A stretch of 64,000 nt of DNA from assembly GCA_963920525.1 (NCBI GenBank), contig OY986435.1:262014962-262078961 (forward strand), given 5' to 3'. How positions within the stretch are numbered: position 1 is the first letter of the stretch; every line of letters starts with the position of its first letter. A program made the translations under genes and the position numbers. Shown here in pieces: positions 32,568 through 43,665 of the stretch. The stretch is from Dichetophora obliterata (taxonomy: Eukaryota; Arthropoda; Insecta; Diptera; Sciomyzidae). The notes under the pieces are model-generated. The model had not been told where the DNA came from. It did not search any database and saw only the letters and a list, made by a program, of their open reading frames with translations.

Positions 32568-33874
32568 TAAAGGGTGTTTTTTTAGAGGTTTGTTTTTCGA
32601 ATAAAGATAAAACTGGCATTTTGTGGTCAAATCTGGCAACTCTAATGTCATTTATGTTCAGTTTTGTTTGCCATTTCATCATGAACAGGTTGACAAAAGA
32701 ACAACGCTTGCAAATCGTGCAAATTTATTTCGAAAATAATGGTTCAGTTCGCGAAGTTTACCGCAAGCTCCGTCCATTTTATGGTCGACATAATCGTCCA
32801 TCAAAGCAATTAATTCGGTTAACCATGGGTCGTTTTCGCACTACGTTTACTCTATGTGATAATACGCATCCGCAGAGACGTCGAACAGTGCGCACCGAAG
32901 AAACAATTGCCGTTGTAGACCAAAATGTTGAAGAGGACCCGAATGAATCGATTCGCCACCGTGCACAGCAATTGGAGCTTTGTCCATCAACTTTATGGAA
33001 GATTTTGCGCAAAGATCTTGGCTTGCGACATTACAAGATCCAGCTTGTGCAAGAATTAAAGCCGCGAGACCATGCAATGCGTCGTGATTTTGGTGTATGG
33101 GCCGAAAATGAGATTGATCTCGATGCTGATTTTCATCGCAAAATTTTGTTCAGTGATGAGGCTCATTTTTGGTTGAATGGCTACGTCAACAAGCAAAATT
33201 GCCGCATTTGGAGTGAAGAGAATCCACATGAGACCCTTGAGACGCCATTACATCCACAAAAACTGACTGTTTGGTGTGCTCTATGGGCTGGTGGAGTCAT
33301 TGGGCCATACTTCTTCCGAAATAATGCTGGAGAGTCAGTTACCGTTAATGGAGACCGGTATAGAGCCATGATAACCGACTATTTTGTTCCCGAATTGGAT
33401 GGCATGAATGTGGATGAGTTGTGGTTCCAACAAGACGGCGCTACATGCCACACAGCGCACGTCACAATCGATTTATTGAAGGAAACATTCGATGAGCGCA
33501 TAATTTCGCGGAATGGACCTGTCAATTGGCCACCAAGATCGTGTGATTTGACACCATTGGATTATTTTCTTTGGGGATATGTGAAGTCGCTCGTCTACGC
33601 CAACAAACCAGAAACGTTAGGGGACTTGGAAGCCAACATTCGTGGCGTTATTGCCGACACATGGCCCCATATGCTCGAAAAAGTGGTTGAAAATGGGACC
33701 TGTAGAATTGGCTTTATTCGAGCCAGCCGTAGCGGCCACATGCCCGAAATCATATTTAAACATTAATGGCATAAAATTATCCTTCCAATAAAGCCAAATT
33801 GATGGTGATTAAAACGATTTTCTTGTGTTTTATTTCAATTCGAAGTTCTATACCTCTAAAAAAAACACCCTTTA
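32568..33874 (+). mobile_element. Complete mariner-family element
   Basis: 1303 bp, from AAGGGTGTTTTTTTAGAGGT (32570) to its inverse ending at 33872, flanked by TA (32568-32569, 33873-33874). It contains one uninterrupted transposase gene. The terminal repeats are about 20 bp with a one-base length difference in the T run. Complete ends, a TA duplication and an intact gene make this the youngest-looking autonomous element in the window. Confidence 0.95.
32681..33766 (+). CDS. Mariner-family transposase, intact
   Basis: Encodes 361 residues. A transposase of this family binds the element's own ends in the nucleus and cuts and pastes the element into TA. An N-terminal double helix-turn-helix region (about 1-120) begins MNRLTKEQRLQIV. 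The catalytic domain has FSDEAHFW (D159), WFQQDGATCHTA (D252) and CDLTPLDYFLWG (D289). Residues between the second and third aspartates number 36, not the 34 of classical mariners. The open frame extends 20 codons upstream to 32621, but the Met at 32681 directly precedes the conserved N-terminus, so it is chosen. TAA stop at 33764-33766 and a possible polyadenylation signal AATAAA near 33788. The protein length is typical for the family (about 345-370). No disabling change is visible. Relation to the broken element at 38826-39716 is clear but distant. Confidence 0.93.
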   Translation: MNRLTKEQRLQIVQIYFENNGSVREVYRKLRPFYGRHNRPSKQLIRLTMGRFRTTFTLCDNTHPQRRRTVRTEETIAVVDQNVEEDPNESIRHRAQQLELCPSTLWKILRKDLGLRHYKIQLVQELKPRDHAMRRDFGVWAENEIDLDADFHRKILFSDEAHFWLNGYVNKQNCRIWSEENPHETLETPLHPQKLTVWCALWAGGVIGPYFFRNNAGESVTVNGDRYRAMITDYFVPELDGMNVDELWFQQDGATCHTAHVTIDLLKETFDERIISRNGPVNWPPRSCDLTPLDYFLWGYVKSLVYANKPETLGDLEANIRGVIADTWPHMLEKVVENGTCRIGFIRASRSGHMPEIIFKH

Positions 33875-35300
33875 TAACCCTAGTTCGAGCTACAGCGACA
33901 TGGCTATTTTTCGAGGAATGGCGACTGTTTGAATAAAATAGACATTTTTTTGGTCTTTTTTCAACTTACATAATCCTAGTTCGGGCCATAGAAGGATATA
34001 TAAAAAAGGCCGATACCAAATTTTAAGTTAATTGGTCCATTATAACTTGAGATATCACGTCAACCGTGTTGGAAAAGTAAATAAAAATAAACTGGCCATT
34101 TCAGCCCTTGGAAGGACTTTGACCTAGCTTCTATTGATCAATTGTGTTGTGGGTGTTATTAAATGTTTGATCACAAATGACCGAGAACCGTGTTGGAAAA
34201 GTAGTTTCGAGAAAAACGCGTTTAACGTTTTTAAGTTGATATTCAGCCAGTCTAACTGGGGGGTGAGAGACCCCCCCCCCCCCAAAATGAAAGAATTTTA
34301 ACGAGCTTCGAGAGAAACATTCAGCACAACATGGAAAAAATCAAATGACTCAATTTAAAACATTTATTGTGAAAAGACTATAGTACATAGACTTAACATT
34401 TTTTTAAAGTACACTGAAGGAATATGTGTTCAAATTTAGTGGAACTATGTTCATAATAAATGAATTTGTTTTTTAAATTGAGCTTGAAAAAAATCCATTT
34501 AACTTAAACTCAAATGCTTGTGCAGTTCAATTAAAAACAAAAGTTTTTTTTCAAAACAATGTTTTTAAATATACTTTTATAGCAAACATTTAGAATTAAA
34601 AAATATATGTTTAAAAAAATTTAAAACAAAAACTTTAGTATTGAAAACAAATATTTTGAAATATAATTTTAAAATATCGTTCTTAAATTAAAAACAATAA
34701 AATTTAAACGCCATTTTTCGATTCAATTTTTTTAATTTTTTCGAGTTTTTGACGTCATATTCGTATTTAACCCCCCCCCCCCCCCGGAACCCCTCGAATA
34801 CCATATTTTAACTCTATTCGATAAAGTTTGGATTTATTGCGGCTTTAAATATTTAAATATTTTAAACATTAAAGTAAAAAATTAGTTTTTTTTTCGTCTA
34901 ATGTTAATTATTTTTTAAAACCAATTTAAAAAATATTTTCACGCGATCAGAGTAAAATCGGTGTTTTTCTCAGCTTGGCCTCAATTATCTGGCAATTATT
35001 GTCAAAGATTCTATTGAACATAATTTTTCAATTTAAACTCAGATAGCGACGTAGTAATAATAAGAGAAAATTATAAAAAAGTATATGAATTTTAAGTTGA
35101 AAATTTAAAACGCTTATTTTAAATTTAGTTCTGTAGAAACGCAAAAACGTTAAATTTCTATTTCAAAGTTTTTTTTAATTTTAAAGTATGTTTTTATTCT
35201 CAGTGTAAATAATATAAAAATATATTCTAAAATTAATTTTTTTGTGTTTCTAATTCCATTTTCTTCTCTATAGGTGGCATAAAAAAGCAGTCCTTTTCAG
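33875..35300. other. Unassigned AT-rich DNA with two poly-C runs
   Basis: 13 C residues at 34271-34283 and 15 at 34771-34785. AAAACGCGTTT near 34213 recalls the TTAA-element module. No gene was recognised. Confidence 0.45.
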
Positions 35301-36029
35301 CCAGCGTAAAGATATTTTGGTCCCGATTTATCGACAAAAAAAAAAAAAAATCAAAGTGCATTTTAATAAGGATACTTGTAGCTACAACCTTTACTAGAAT
35401 TAATAAGGGTTTTCATGCAAATGGGCAATACCCTTATAAATGGTATAAACCTTATAAGTTTATCAGCCTTATAAATGAACTGTCAAAATTCGTATGAAAA
35501 AGCTTTTGCACAAACCAGATAAATTTGCTCTTCGATTTAGGTGAGCAAACGAGGTGGCAAACTTATATGATCAATCAGCTGTTTTCTTTTTTGAAGGAAA
35601 AGTTATAATTTGAGCAAAACTAATAAAGATTTAATTCTAAAAATTTCAGAAAACAAGCAAACAATCCGAAAAGCGTCCCCGTTTAAATGGAACGCATCGC
35701 TGACAGATCGCAAAGCTGACTTATATGCTGCAAATGCACAATCGACTTTAAGGGCTGTTCATACAACCTGTCTGATAAAAATAACTAATTGCCCAAATTA
35801 GAAGCCTGCCACTTTGCATGAAAACCCTTATTAAGTTTGGCCCAAAAGCAAAAACTTAGCGCTACTTTTTAAAAAGTACTGTAATTTTCAACGCTTTTGA
35901 TCCCAGTATCTGGGTAAAATTGTAACCAAACCTTATAATACTAGTTAAGGTTGTCGTAATCTTATTAATAAGCACTTTGATTTTTTCTTCCGATAAATTG
36001 GGACCAAAATATCTTGACACCAGCGTAAA
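35301..36029. mobile_element. TIR element with probable 10-bp target duplication
   Basis: Inverted ends of about 95 bp (GATATTTTGGTCCCGATTTA from 35311; inverse near 35985-36014). CCAGCGTAAA occurs on both flanks (35301-35310, 36020-36029). The right end has six extra bases (TTGACA) outside the matching region. A 9-11-bp duplication is the known range for Mutator-like elements, but no transposase is present. The interior holds the segment shared with 11945-12085. Confidence 0.55.
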
Positions 36030-36842
36030 AATTTTTTCAGTTTCTTTGTATTGTAGTCTTTTACCAGTAAAAATCAACGCTAGTTGAATTCGTTGAAAAC
36101 GTTTTTATGCCATAACTTCTTAACCTTTAAGGAAAACACTTTCATTTCATATCTTTGGAAAGGTAAAAAAAAATGAAAATAATGAAAATGAAAAAAATTA
36201 TAGCGCCTGTTGCTGGCATGGTATTAAATTTTAAAATTAATAATGGGTCGTGTACCTGCAATTTTTTAAAAGGTTTAATATTTTTTCCTCAAAATAAAAT
36301 TTTCAATGATACCCTATTTACGAAAATCGCATTTAAATTGACTGAGCTACGTTGTCTCAAAATATATCCTATTTTGGCATTCACATGGCTATGGGTCCAC
36401 GAAAGAAATCTCAAAACCTCAAACTCTGGATTTGGTTTTCTAAACAATAAATTAATCTAAGCACAAAACTTTAGCCAAATCGGAGATGGTCAGTTCAACT
36501 GATTCAATGTGAATTGGGCGACATATGGAAAACAATGTGTTTCTACTTTGACGAAATATGTTTAATGCAAATTTTTTATAACATATTGTTAAAAATTGGT
36601 TAAAACATTGCTTTAAAATTTTTTTTTTTAAATTTTGTATGAAAAATCTTGCATTGATATTAAAGGCATAGTGTTGAATTTCAAAACGTGATGACTTTTC
36701 CAGTATATAAATTGCTTTTGATCAATATTTTGTGCCCCATATTTGTTGACACTGCTTAAAACAGACAAATCGAACTGTAACGTGTATATATCCATACGTT
36801 ATATATCCATCAACAAGCCAATTCCTGAAGATTGGTACAACG

Positions 36843-37040
36843 TTGCTGGTTTTAATCGCTTCAAGCAAACCCTCGTTTTCGTCGCTTCGAAGACCCAAAA
36901 CATGCATGAGAAGTAAAACTGGAGAAGAAAGGCTCAATGGGTTAGCTCTTCTAAATGTTCACAGGAATGTGGAAGTGACCACGGAAGAAATTTTAAGTGC
37001 ATTAGCCCAAAAAAAAATACTGTTATTATATATTATATAA
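36843..37040 (+). pseudogene. hAT transposase C-terminal dimerisation fragment
   Basis: One 65-codon frame ending at the stop at 37038-37040. It reads SSKPSFSSLRRPKTCMRSKT, then GEERLNGLALLNVHRNVEV and EEILSALAQKK. This matches the hAT C-terminal dimerisation region (..S.ERSFS.L...K..LRS.M..ERL..LALL.I), of the TTF/ZMYM-type zinc-finger branch. The rest of the protein is missing. Downstream at 37081-37110, CCCCCGAAATTTTTTCTGGG then TACGCGCCTA looks like the 3' terminal repeat of the element. The matching left end was not found. Confidence 0.75.
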
Positions 37041-37725
37041 AAAAAAAATTTTTGGAATAAGTCTAAAAAAAAATTAAAAGCCCCCGAAATTTTTTCTGGG
37101 TACGCGCCTAATATAAACTATCAAAAAAATTTATTTTTTATTTTTTAAATTTTCTACAAATTTGAAATCTTAAAATTAAAGTATTTTGTTTTATCTTCAA
37201 ATGCAAAATATAAAAATGTTTGTGTTTGTTTAATGATTAAAATATGGTATAAATATTAAAAAACTACTTTATTTAATTTGAACTACCTTCTTTAGACAAT
37301 AATTGTTATGGTGACATAAAGTTACTTGGCTTTTTCTGTATTTTGACATTTCAATAAGTCCTGCATAACAGGATTATACAAAATTTGGGTGAAATTTTTT
37401 TTAAATTTGTTATTATTAAAATTTTTTAACTCAGATTCTGAATATGAATTTCTGAATGAAAGTTTTGAAAAATTTGTATTATTATGAGATCAAATTTTTG
37501 GCTATATCTCGAAAACTATAGACTTTCAGTACAGTACAACGCATTTTGCTATGAAAAGTCGATAATTAATAAAAATAACGGTAAACGAAAGATTTTTCGA
37601 AAATATTTTTTACGAATATCTAGTTTATTGAAAAATTCCCGTTATTATGACATCAAACTTGACAAATTATTTTTACCAAAGAGCCAGTTTACTTATACAG
37701 TAAACTAAAATTTTTAAGATCTCAG

Positions 37726-37890
37726 CGCGGAAACAACCTAGTCCAATCAAAACATGCCTGCTTAGCGTCTGAACGTCAGTTCTTTGTTAATTCCATACGT
37801 CTTTGGAACTCACTCCCACCGTATCTACAGCGTATTTGCAATGCAACCATATTTAAATCTAAATTATCAGATTATTTGTCTTCCTTCTAA
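37726..37890 (+). pseudogene. Non-LTR ORF2 C-terminus (54 codons)
   Basis: The open frame reads ACLASERQFFVNSIRLWNSL, then PPYLQRICNATIFKSKLSDY, and stops at 37888-37890. The pattern R..FF..R....WNSLP......T...FK..L..YL is the usual C-terminus of CR1/Jockey-type ORF2 proteins. Everything upstream is lost by 5' truncation. Confidence 0.7.
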
Positions 37891-38235
37891 CCAAAACTAT
37901 TATCTTTTTTTACTTGATTCGCTATTCTATTATTTTTCTTCATTTATTTCTTTTCATTCGATTTCTTACCTAATTCATTCCTTTTTAATGTTTTTTTTTC
38001 TCTCTTAATTTAAAGTTATTTTATTTTGAATTTTTAGTTTTAAATTCTTATAATTTTTTAAAAAGTGTTTTTGATCTCAATGTATTTAATTAATTAATTT
38101 TTGTTCAAGATTATGTTTAAGTGTTTAACATTACAAATTTGTTGATTTATATCCACACATGTTATCGGTGCTTAACTATAAGTTTATTTCTTACAAGCGC
38201 TTATAAATAAATAAATAAATAAATAAACAAATAAA
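37726..38235 (+). mobile_element. 5'-truncated non-LTR retrotransposon with AAAT tail
   Basis: A coding remnant (37726-37890), a long AT-rich 3' UTR and a terminal (AAAT)n stretch at about 38205-38230. It lies within an otherwise continuous family A copy. A clear target duplication was not found. Confidence 0.7.
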
Positions 38236-38823
38236 CAAAACTATTACGATATATTAAAAACTACAGATTTTCTCAATACAACACATTTTCTTTAGAATTG
38301 AAGGGCTTATTGCAAAAACATGATAAGTCACACAAAAAATATTTTGAAATAATTGACTCGAAAGTTTTGAAAAATGTCTTTTTTCATGTAGAAATGGAAT
38401 TGAACACGGAAATTTTTACAAATAGGTTCGAAATTTCATAAGATATAGCCAAAATCTCTTCAGTGGTTCTTGCTAATGCATTGAGTAATGTATCAAGCCT
38501 AAAAACCCGATTTTTTTAGATCATATGGCTTATCACGTTATTGCAATAAAACGCAAAAAAAACGATTGAAATTTAATTTTTTTTTTAAATTCGCAAACAA
38601 ACATCTCGGCCATTTTCAAATTGATGTTCATCAAATTTCCTTTGTCTGAAAGGTCAATTAAGTGAATTTGGAGAAATGAGAAAAGATTAACCGATACTTC
38701 ACCAATTCAATGTTTTATATTGTTTTCACAAAACCTTTAAAATATTCAATTTGTGGTCAAAAAATAAGCCAAAAGTTATTAATTTTTTGCAATTTTTTTA
38801 TCAATTTCCCCAATCTTTCATAG

Positions 38824-39718
38824 TATAGGGTCCGCCAAATAACTTTTTTTTTTAAAATTGTATAAAAAAAAATACTAAATATTTTCTCAAATTTCTTTTT
38901 TTATTTGAAATTACAATTCTTCCGGTTTATAATGGAAAATAATTCCATTCAAATGGCTGCCTCGGTTGGCCATGCAGTAGCCTACACGATCGGTCCAATT
39001 TTTAAGCACATTATCGATTGTATCACGAATATTGTCCTTTAAAGCGTCAATTGTCTCTGACTTGTCGGCGTAACACTTATCTTTGAGGGCACCCCACAAA
39101 TAATAGTCCAACGGTGTCAAATCGCAGCTCCGAGGTGGCCAAACGACATCAGCTCTGCGGCTGATAATGCGGTCTTCAAAAACAGGGTGCAAAACATCGA
39201 GTGTAGCTTCGGCTGTGTGGCACGTAGCGCCGTCCTTTTGAAACCAAATGTTGCCAATATCCTCCTCTTTAATTTTTGTGAACAAAAATTCGTTCAACAT
39301 GGCCCGATAACGATCGCCATTGACTGTAACGGCCATTCCTTGTTCATTTTCGAAGAAAAATGGCCCAATTATGCCTCTGGACCAAAAGCCGCACCAAACA
39401 GTGACTCATTTTGGGTGCAGTGGCTTTTCAATGTATGCGTGCGAGTTTTCTGTGCCCCAAATGCGACAATTTTGCTTGTTTACATACCTGCCAAGATCAA
39501 AATAAGCTTCATCTGAAAAGATGATTTTTTTGGCAAAATCGGCATCTTCTGTAAGTCGATCGCAGGCCCACTTCTCAGCGTTGTTCAAGCGTATACACAA
39601 CCATATTTGTTCAGCGGAAGAATAAAACTAATTATCTGTCAAATCAGACATGAGCTAAGTATTACCATTCACGAAATAAGCACTAGTTGAAGAAAAACTT
39701 GATATGGCGTACCCTGTA
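38824..39718 (-). mobile_element. Internally deleted mariner-family element
   Basis: Ends (T)AGGGTCCGCCAAAT from 38826 and its inverse ATATGGCGTACCCTG to 39716, flanked by TA (38824-38825, 39717-39718). About 890 bp. The minus-strand transposase lacks its N-terminal DNA-binding region. Confidence 0.75.
38911..39620 (-). pseudogene. Mariner-family transposase, N-terminus deleted, one nonsense codon
   Basis: Minus-strand frame from about 39620: AEQIWLCIRLNNAEKWACDR, FSDEAYFDLGRYVNKQNCRI, then PLHPK followed by TGA (39406-39408), then in the same frame VTVWCGFWSRGIIGPFFFEN. After that come WFQKDGATCHTAEATLDVLH, VVWPPRSCDLTPLDYYLWG and the stop near 38911. All three catalytic aspartates survive, with 36 residues between the second and third, as in the intact element at 32681-33766. 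The TGA sits where relatives have an Arg codon, consistent with a CGA-to-TGA change. The first third of the protein is removed by a deletion near 39620. Confidence 0.88.
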
Positions 39719-40130
39719 TATATCATTTATCTGAAAAAATTGCTTAATTTTGACACAAAACTCAATAAACAGTTTCTGTCATTAAAAATTATGGGATACC
39801 TCCCCTTATTGTTTTTTACAATTTCTGTAGAAATAATAAAATAAAAATTTTAACAAAAATTTCTGTGAAAAAATTTTCAAATATTACGAATTATATTACC
39901 AAATTTTACTCTTATACTACATTAACATTGGGTCAAATGACTCATTTCAGCAAAATGAGAAACGAAGTCATTTAATTTCCCAAGCAAACTCTCAGTTGCA
40001 ATTCAACTTATTTAAAACAAATGAATGAGATTGGATACGTTCTTAAAACTTATTATAATCTATTTCGAGCGCATACAATGGAAAATGTATAAAAAAACAC
40101 CGAACACACTAAAAACAAAGGAAAACCTCA

Positions 40131-40700
40131 AACTTCACTTCAGCTGATCTTCGCATGATCTACACCTCATATATTAGGCCAAAAATGGAGTAAAATTCCC
40201 ACATTTGGGCAGGGGCTTCAAGATCTTATTTGAAGCTTCTGGATCGAATTAAACGTCGCGCGATATATTTGATAAAGGATGGAAGTATATCATCCTCTCT
40301 CAACTCTCTTGGGCATCGACGCAATGTTGGTTGCCTAAGCCTTGTGTATAGGTATTACCATGAGAAGTTTTCAAGGGAGATACATTGCCTGACGCCACCA
40401 GCTCGTGTGTTTCCCAGATACACTCGGGCAGCTGTGCAAGCCCACCCCTTAACAATTGCATCGATGCCCAATAGACCCTCGCATTACCGTGATAATTCGT
40501 TCTTTAGTCGCACGGTTAAGTTGTGGAATAGTCCCCTGCGAGTGTGTTTCCCGGCAGTTTTGAGCTGTGCAAATTTAAAACAAATATTCACCGACACTAC
40601 TCCATCTATCCACCCTCCAACTAACTATCACCCATCTTCCGAATCAACACAATGCTTACACATTTATAGGGGGCATCCCCTGAGCGTTGGTTCAGTCTAA
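40131..40700 (+). pseudogene. Non-LTR reverse transcriptase C-terminus, copy 2
   Basis: One frame runs from about 40131 to the stop at 40698-40700: SADLRMIYTSYIRPKME, then TAA at 40191-40193, then NSHIWAGASRSYLKLLDRIK and RRAIYLI. Later come CLSLVYRYYHEKFSREIHCL, PPARVFPRYTRAAVQAHPLT and YRDNSFFSRTVKLWNSPLR. This is the thumb and C-terminal part of a CR1/Jockey-type ORF2 that would copy the element's RNA at a nicked target. One stop and a 5' truncation make it inactive. A short A run follows near 40702. The same family gives the fragment at 15412-15830. Confidence 0.8.
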
Positions 40701-40712
40701 AAAAAAAAAAGT

Positions 40713-40813
40713 ATAGCAGTGAGGGGACTGCCGACCGAAGCGAAAACCTATATATAAAATATTAGTATTTCCTGGAAGACGTTGTCCTGCCACGGACCGC
40801 CTTACTGCTATAA
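40713..40813. repeat. Small inverted-repeat unit (about 100 bp)
   Basis: TATAGCAGTGAGGGGACTGC near 40713 and the inverse-like CCGCCTTACTGCTATA ending near 40813. Only about 10 bp pair exactly. Confidence 0.35.
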
Positions 40814-41090
40814 AATAATTTTCATGCTAATATGGGGTTTCGGACTATCCTACATGTTGGATGGATTTGACAGGTCGGACGGACATGTAGGATGTGCGAA
40901 AGCTCATACTGCAGCTCATACTGTCCTACATGTAGGATGAAATCAAAAAGTTTTAAAAATTCCGCTCTGATCTTGTTCTTCTCTGTGCGTCCTTGTTTGT
41001 AGATTTTCTTGGTTATTGTTGTTAACGCAGTTAGCCGGAAATTTTTTGTAGACGTTGTGAATTCTAATCGTGTAGCTACAGTCGGCATAT

Positions 41091-41594
41091 GAAATTAGAA
41101 TTCTTTTTGTTAAGAGCTTATAGCAATTTATTAAATTTTTTATATATTACTGAAACTATTTCTTTTAAGCAAAAGTGTTACCATATCAAAAATACATATA
41201 ATTAAGTAATTTATTTAAATTATTTCATTATTTAATTAATATAAAAAATTAAAGCTTATTTATATCTATTGATATTATAACACTAACACAATATACATGT
41301 TCACCATATCTATATTGCGTTGTGTATTAAAAATAGAATTTTCTAAAATTAAGAAATATCTATAGCTTATAAATTATATATAATTCATATAAGAAATTAA
41401 AGCTAAACAGTTTTAAAGAATAGAATGCTTAGGTAAGCAAAGTTTAGTTATTTAATTACTACTGAAAATATTAAATATTTTGCAGGTTTAATACGTAATT
41501 TTTATTATATATATATACATAAATATTCTTTAAATTTCCTCAACGAGCTGAATTGTTCATATATATGAACTATATATATGTAAATATGTATATA

Positions 41595-41668
<74 letters not shown>

Positions 41669-43389
41669 GTATTTCCGATACGGTAACACTTTTACTAAAA
41701 ACAAATAGATTTACCAATATTATATATACTCTTTAATTCATATGTATAAACTGTTTTCTAAATTAGTTCGATGTCATATTCTGACTGTAGCCACAAATAA
41801 ACATCCACAAAAAATTAAAGCTCACTATACAGCAATAACTACTTAGCAAATTTACAACAACAACGCAAAGAGAATTACAAGATCCCAGCGGTTGCGCAGC
41901 GTTAGAGGGGATGAACCGAATTGGCGGCGTAAAATATACAGCACTTTGCATGCTATATTTTCTGTTTGCCTGCTAGCAAGCACTTAGCACTTGCTTGTGC
42001 TACTGGTGATGGTACTTAGAGGATGTTGGCTAGCAACAAATTTTGCACTGCACTTGCTGGTGGTGGCACTTGGAGGACGCTCGCCAGCAAAGAAAGCCAA
42101 TTTAACTTTGATGCACTTGCTGATGCTGGTGACCTTTCAAGCACTTCGTTCATTTTTTTCATTAATTTGTTATTTTTTAAGTTTTTTAAGTTTACAATAT
42201 TACAAGTTTACGAAATGTGTTGCAAGTACAAGCTCTCGAATTAAATATGTCGCAAATTGATAAAATGCAAATAAAATAAAATATTTGCGCTAAAACACGA
42301 CTGAAATGTGAAACTTCAAAATTTGCAATTGTCAAAATTTCATCGTCCATTTGACACAGCAAAAGAGACAAATTTATTTCAACACACACAAATTTTATTC
42401 AACCTGATATTTGCTATCCTACCACGACTGAAAAGTTTCCTTTTGACACACACCCTTTATGAAAATATTTATTAACAAGACAAGTATAGTTGGCAGCTCT
42501 GAAAATAAAATGGCGCAGTGGTGAAAATAAAAAGCCACTGACAAATACAACAAGTGTGAAAATTGTCAAACTTTGTTTGATGATATATAATAAAATAAAA
42601 GAATGCATGTAATTATTTGAATGTTCAACATATTCCTTTATCACAACTTGAAGATTAAAATGTTAAAACACTCAATCCATACATTATTTTTTCTTGTTTG
42701 CAAACGAAGTTCCAGCAGAAAAAAGCAGAAAAAGAAGAAGATCGCTCCATTTTTAAATCTCACCATGCATAGCAGCTGTTTAAGTAAAAGCAACTTTTTC
42801 AAAAATGTTGACAAATACAACAACTGAAGAAATCGGCAAACTTTAAAAGCATATAAAGACCAATATAAAGCGAATTAATAATAAGTTTTGGTTGTAAACA
42901 TCTTATTGCAACCTAACTTAAGTATTTATATACTAACAAACAGATTATATGCATAAATTTCAGGAGTTGCCAAGTGATTTCTTTGTGAGCTTGCGGCCGA
43001 TTAAGAACAAAAGTGACGATAATTGTTGATATTTTTATGCACAAATACATGCAAACATTTTTGAGGTTATTTTTTGTAATTTTCCTATCTGTTATTTTTG
43101 CTGTCTGTATTGTTGACGATTTCCTCGGAAAAATACGATGACGCAAACCAATGATTTACCCTCTACCAAAATCGTTCAACACGCTTAAAGAAGTTTTCAC
43201 TTCAAAAAACAACAAATCATTTTATGTACGTAGCATCATCATATTAACCAGTAAAAACAAAACTAAGAACCAGTTTTCAAATGAAGTGAGATGTTTTCTC
43301 AAAAAAAGAACCAAAGTAACCACTTTTGAATGACTGATTCCAAATGAGTCATTTGGCCTAATTTAAAAGTAGTATTATACAACCAAAAC
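41091..43389. other. Unassigned AT-rich DNA with a TA microsatellite
   Basis: (TA)n with a few interruptions at about 41583-41669. The perfect palindrome CCTACATGTAGG lies just before this stretch, near 40924. No gene recognised. Confidence 0.5.
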
Positions 43390-43665
43390 AGTTTGAAATA
43401 TAGCATTTTCATTGATCTTTTGGCGGTTAAAGGGGGCGTGGAAACTAATTTTTAGTACAGCTGTCGAAAGTAACCATACAAACAAAATTATCAAATTTTA
43501 GTCTTGTACGACCAAAACCGTCTAAAATATAGCATTTTTAGCATAAAGTAAGCGTGAAAAGTAGGTGTGGCAAAATATCAATAGCATATCACGATTTCGT
43601 TGAAATATAAAATTTCGTGAGTCTTCTTTTATATAATAGTATAGATATAGATACACTATATCCCG
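43390..43665 (-). mobile_element. Helitron 5' fragment (minus orientation)
   Basis: Read on the minus strand it starts near 43660 with TCTATACTATTATATAAAAG, then CCACGCCCCCTTTAACCGCC, then ATCAATGAAAATGCTATATT and GTTTTGGTTGTA. This matches the start region of the Helitron at 55989 (AATCAATAAAAATGCTGTAT, then ACGGTTTTGGTCGTATGAAA). The 3' part is missing. Confidence 0.6.

Larger units (their letters stand above)
37490..39830 (+). repeat. Interspersed repeat, family A, inverted copy 3, split by a LINE and a mariner
   Basis: 37490-37700, 38240-38823 and 39719-39830 are successive parts of one copy, in reverse orientation relative to 812-1560 and 24735-25400. They show TATATCTCGAAAACTATAGA, then CATCTCGGCCATTTTCAAAT, then CAATAAACAGTTTCTGTC. 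The gaps between the parts are a LINE 3' end (37726-38235) and a mariner (38826-39716). Confidence 0.65.

Noticed and set aside
32621..32680. Upstream extension of the transposase frame (20 codons)
   Set aside because: The conserved N-terminus starts at the Met at 32681; the extension overlaps the region next to the terminal repeat.
41583..41669. Possible regulatory TATA cluster
   Set aside because: Plain (TA)n microsatellite with no adjacent gene.
41991..42260. 89-codon hydrophobic frame that looks like membrane segments
   Set aside because: Overlapping frame on the same strand is equally open; composition reflects CTTGCTGGTG-type repeats, no start context or homology.
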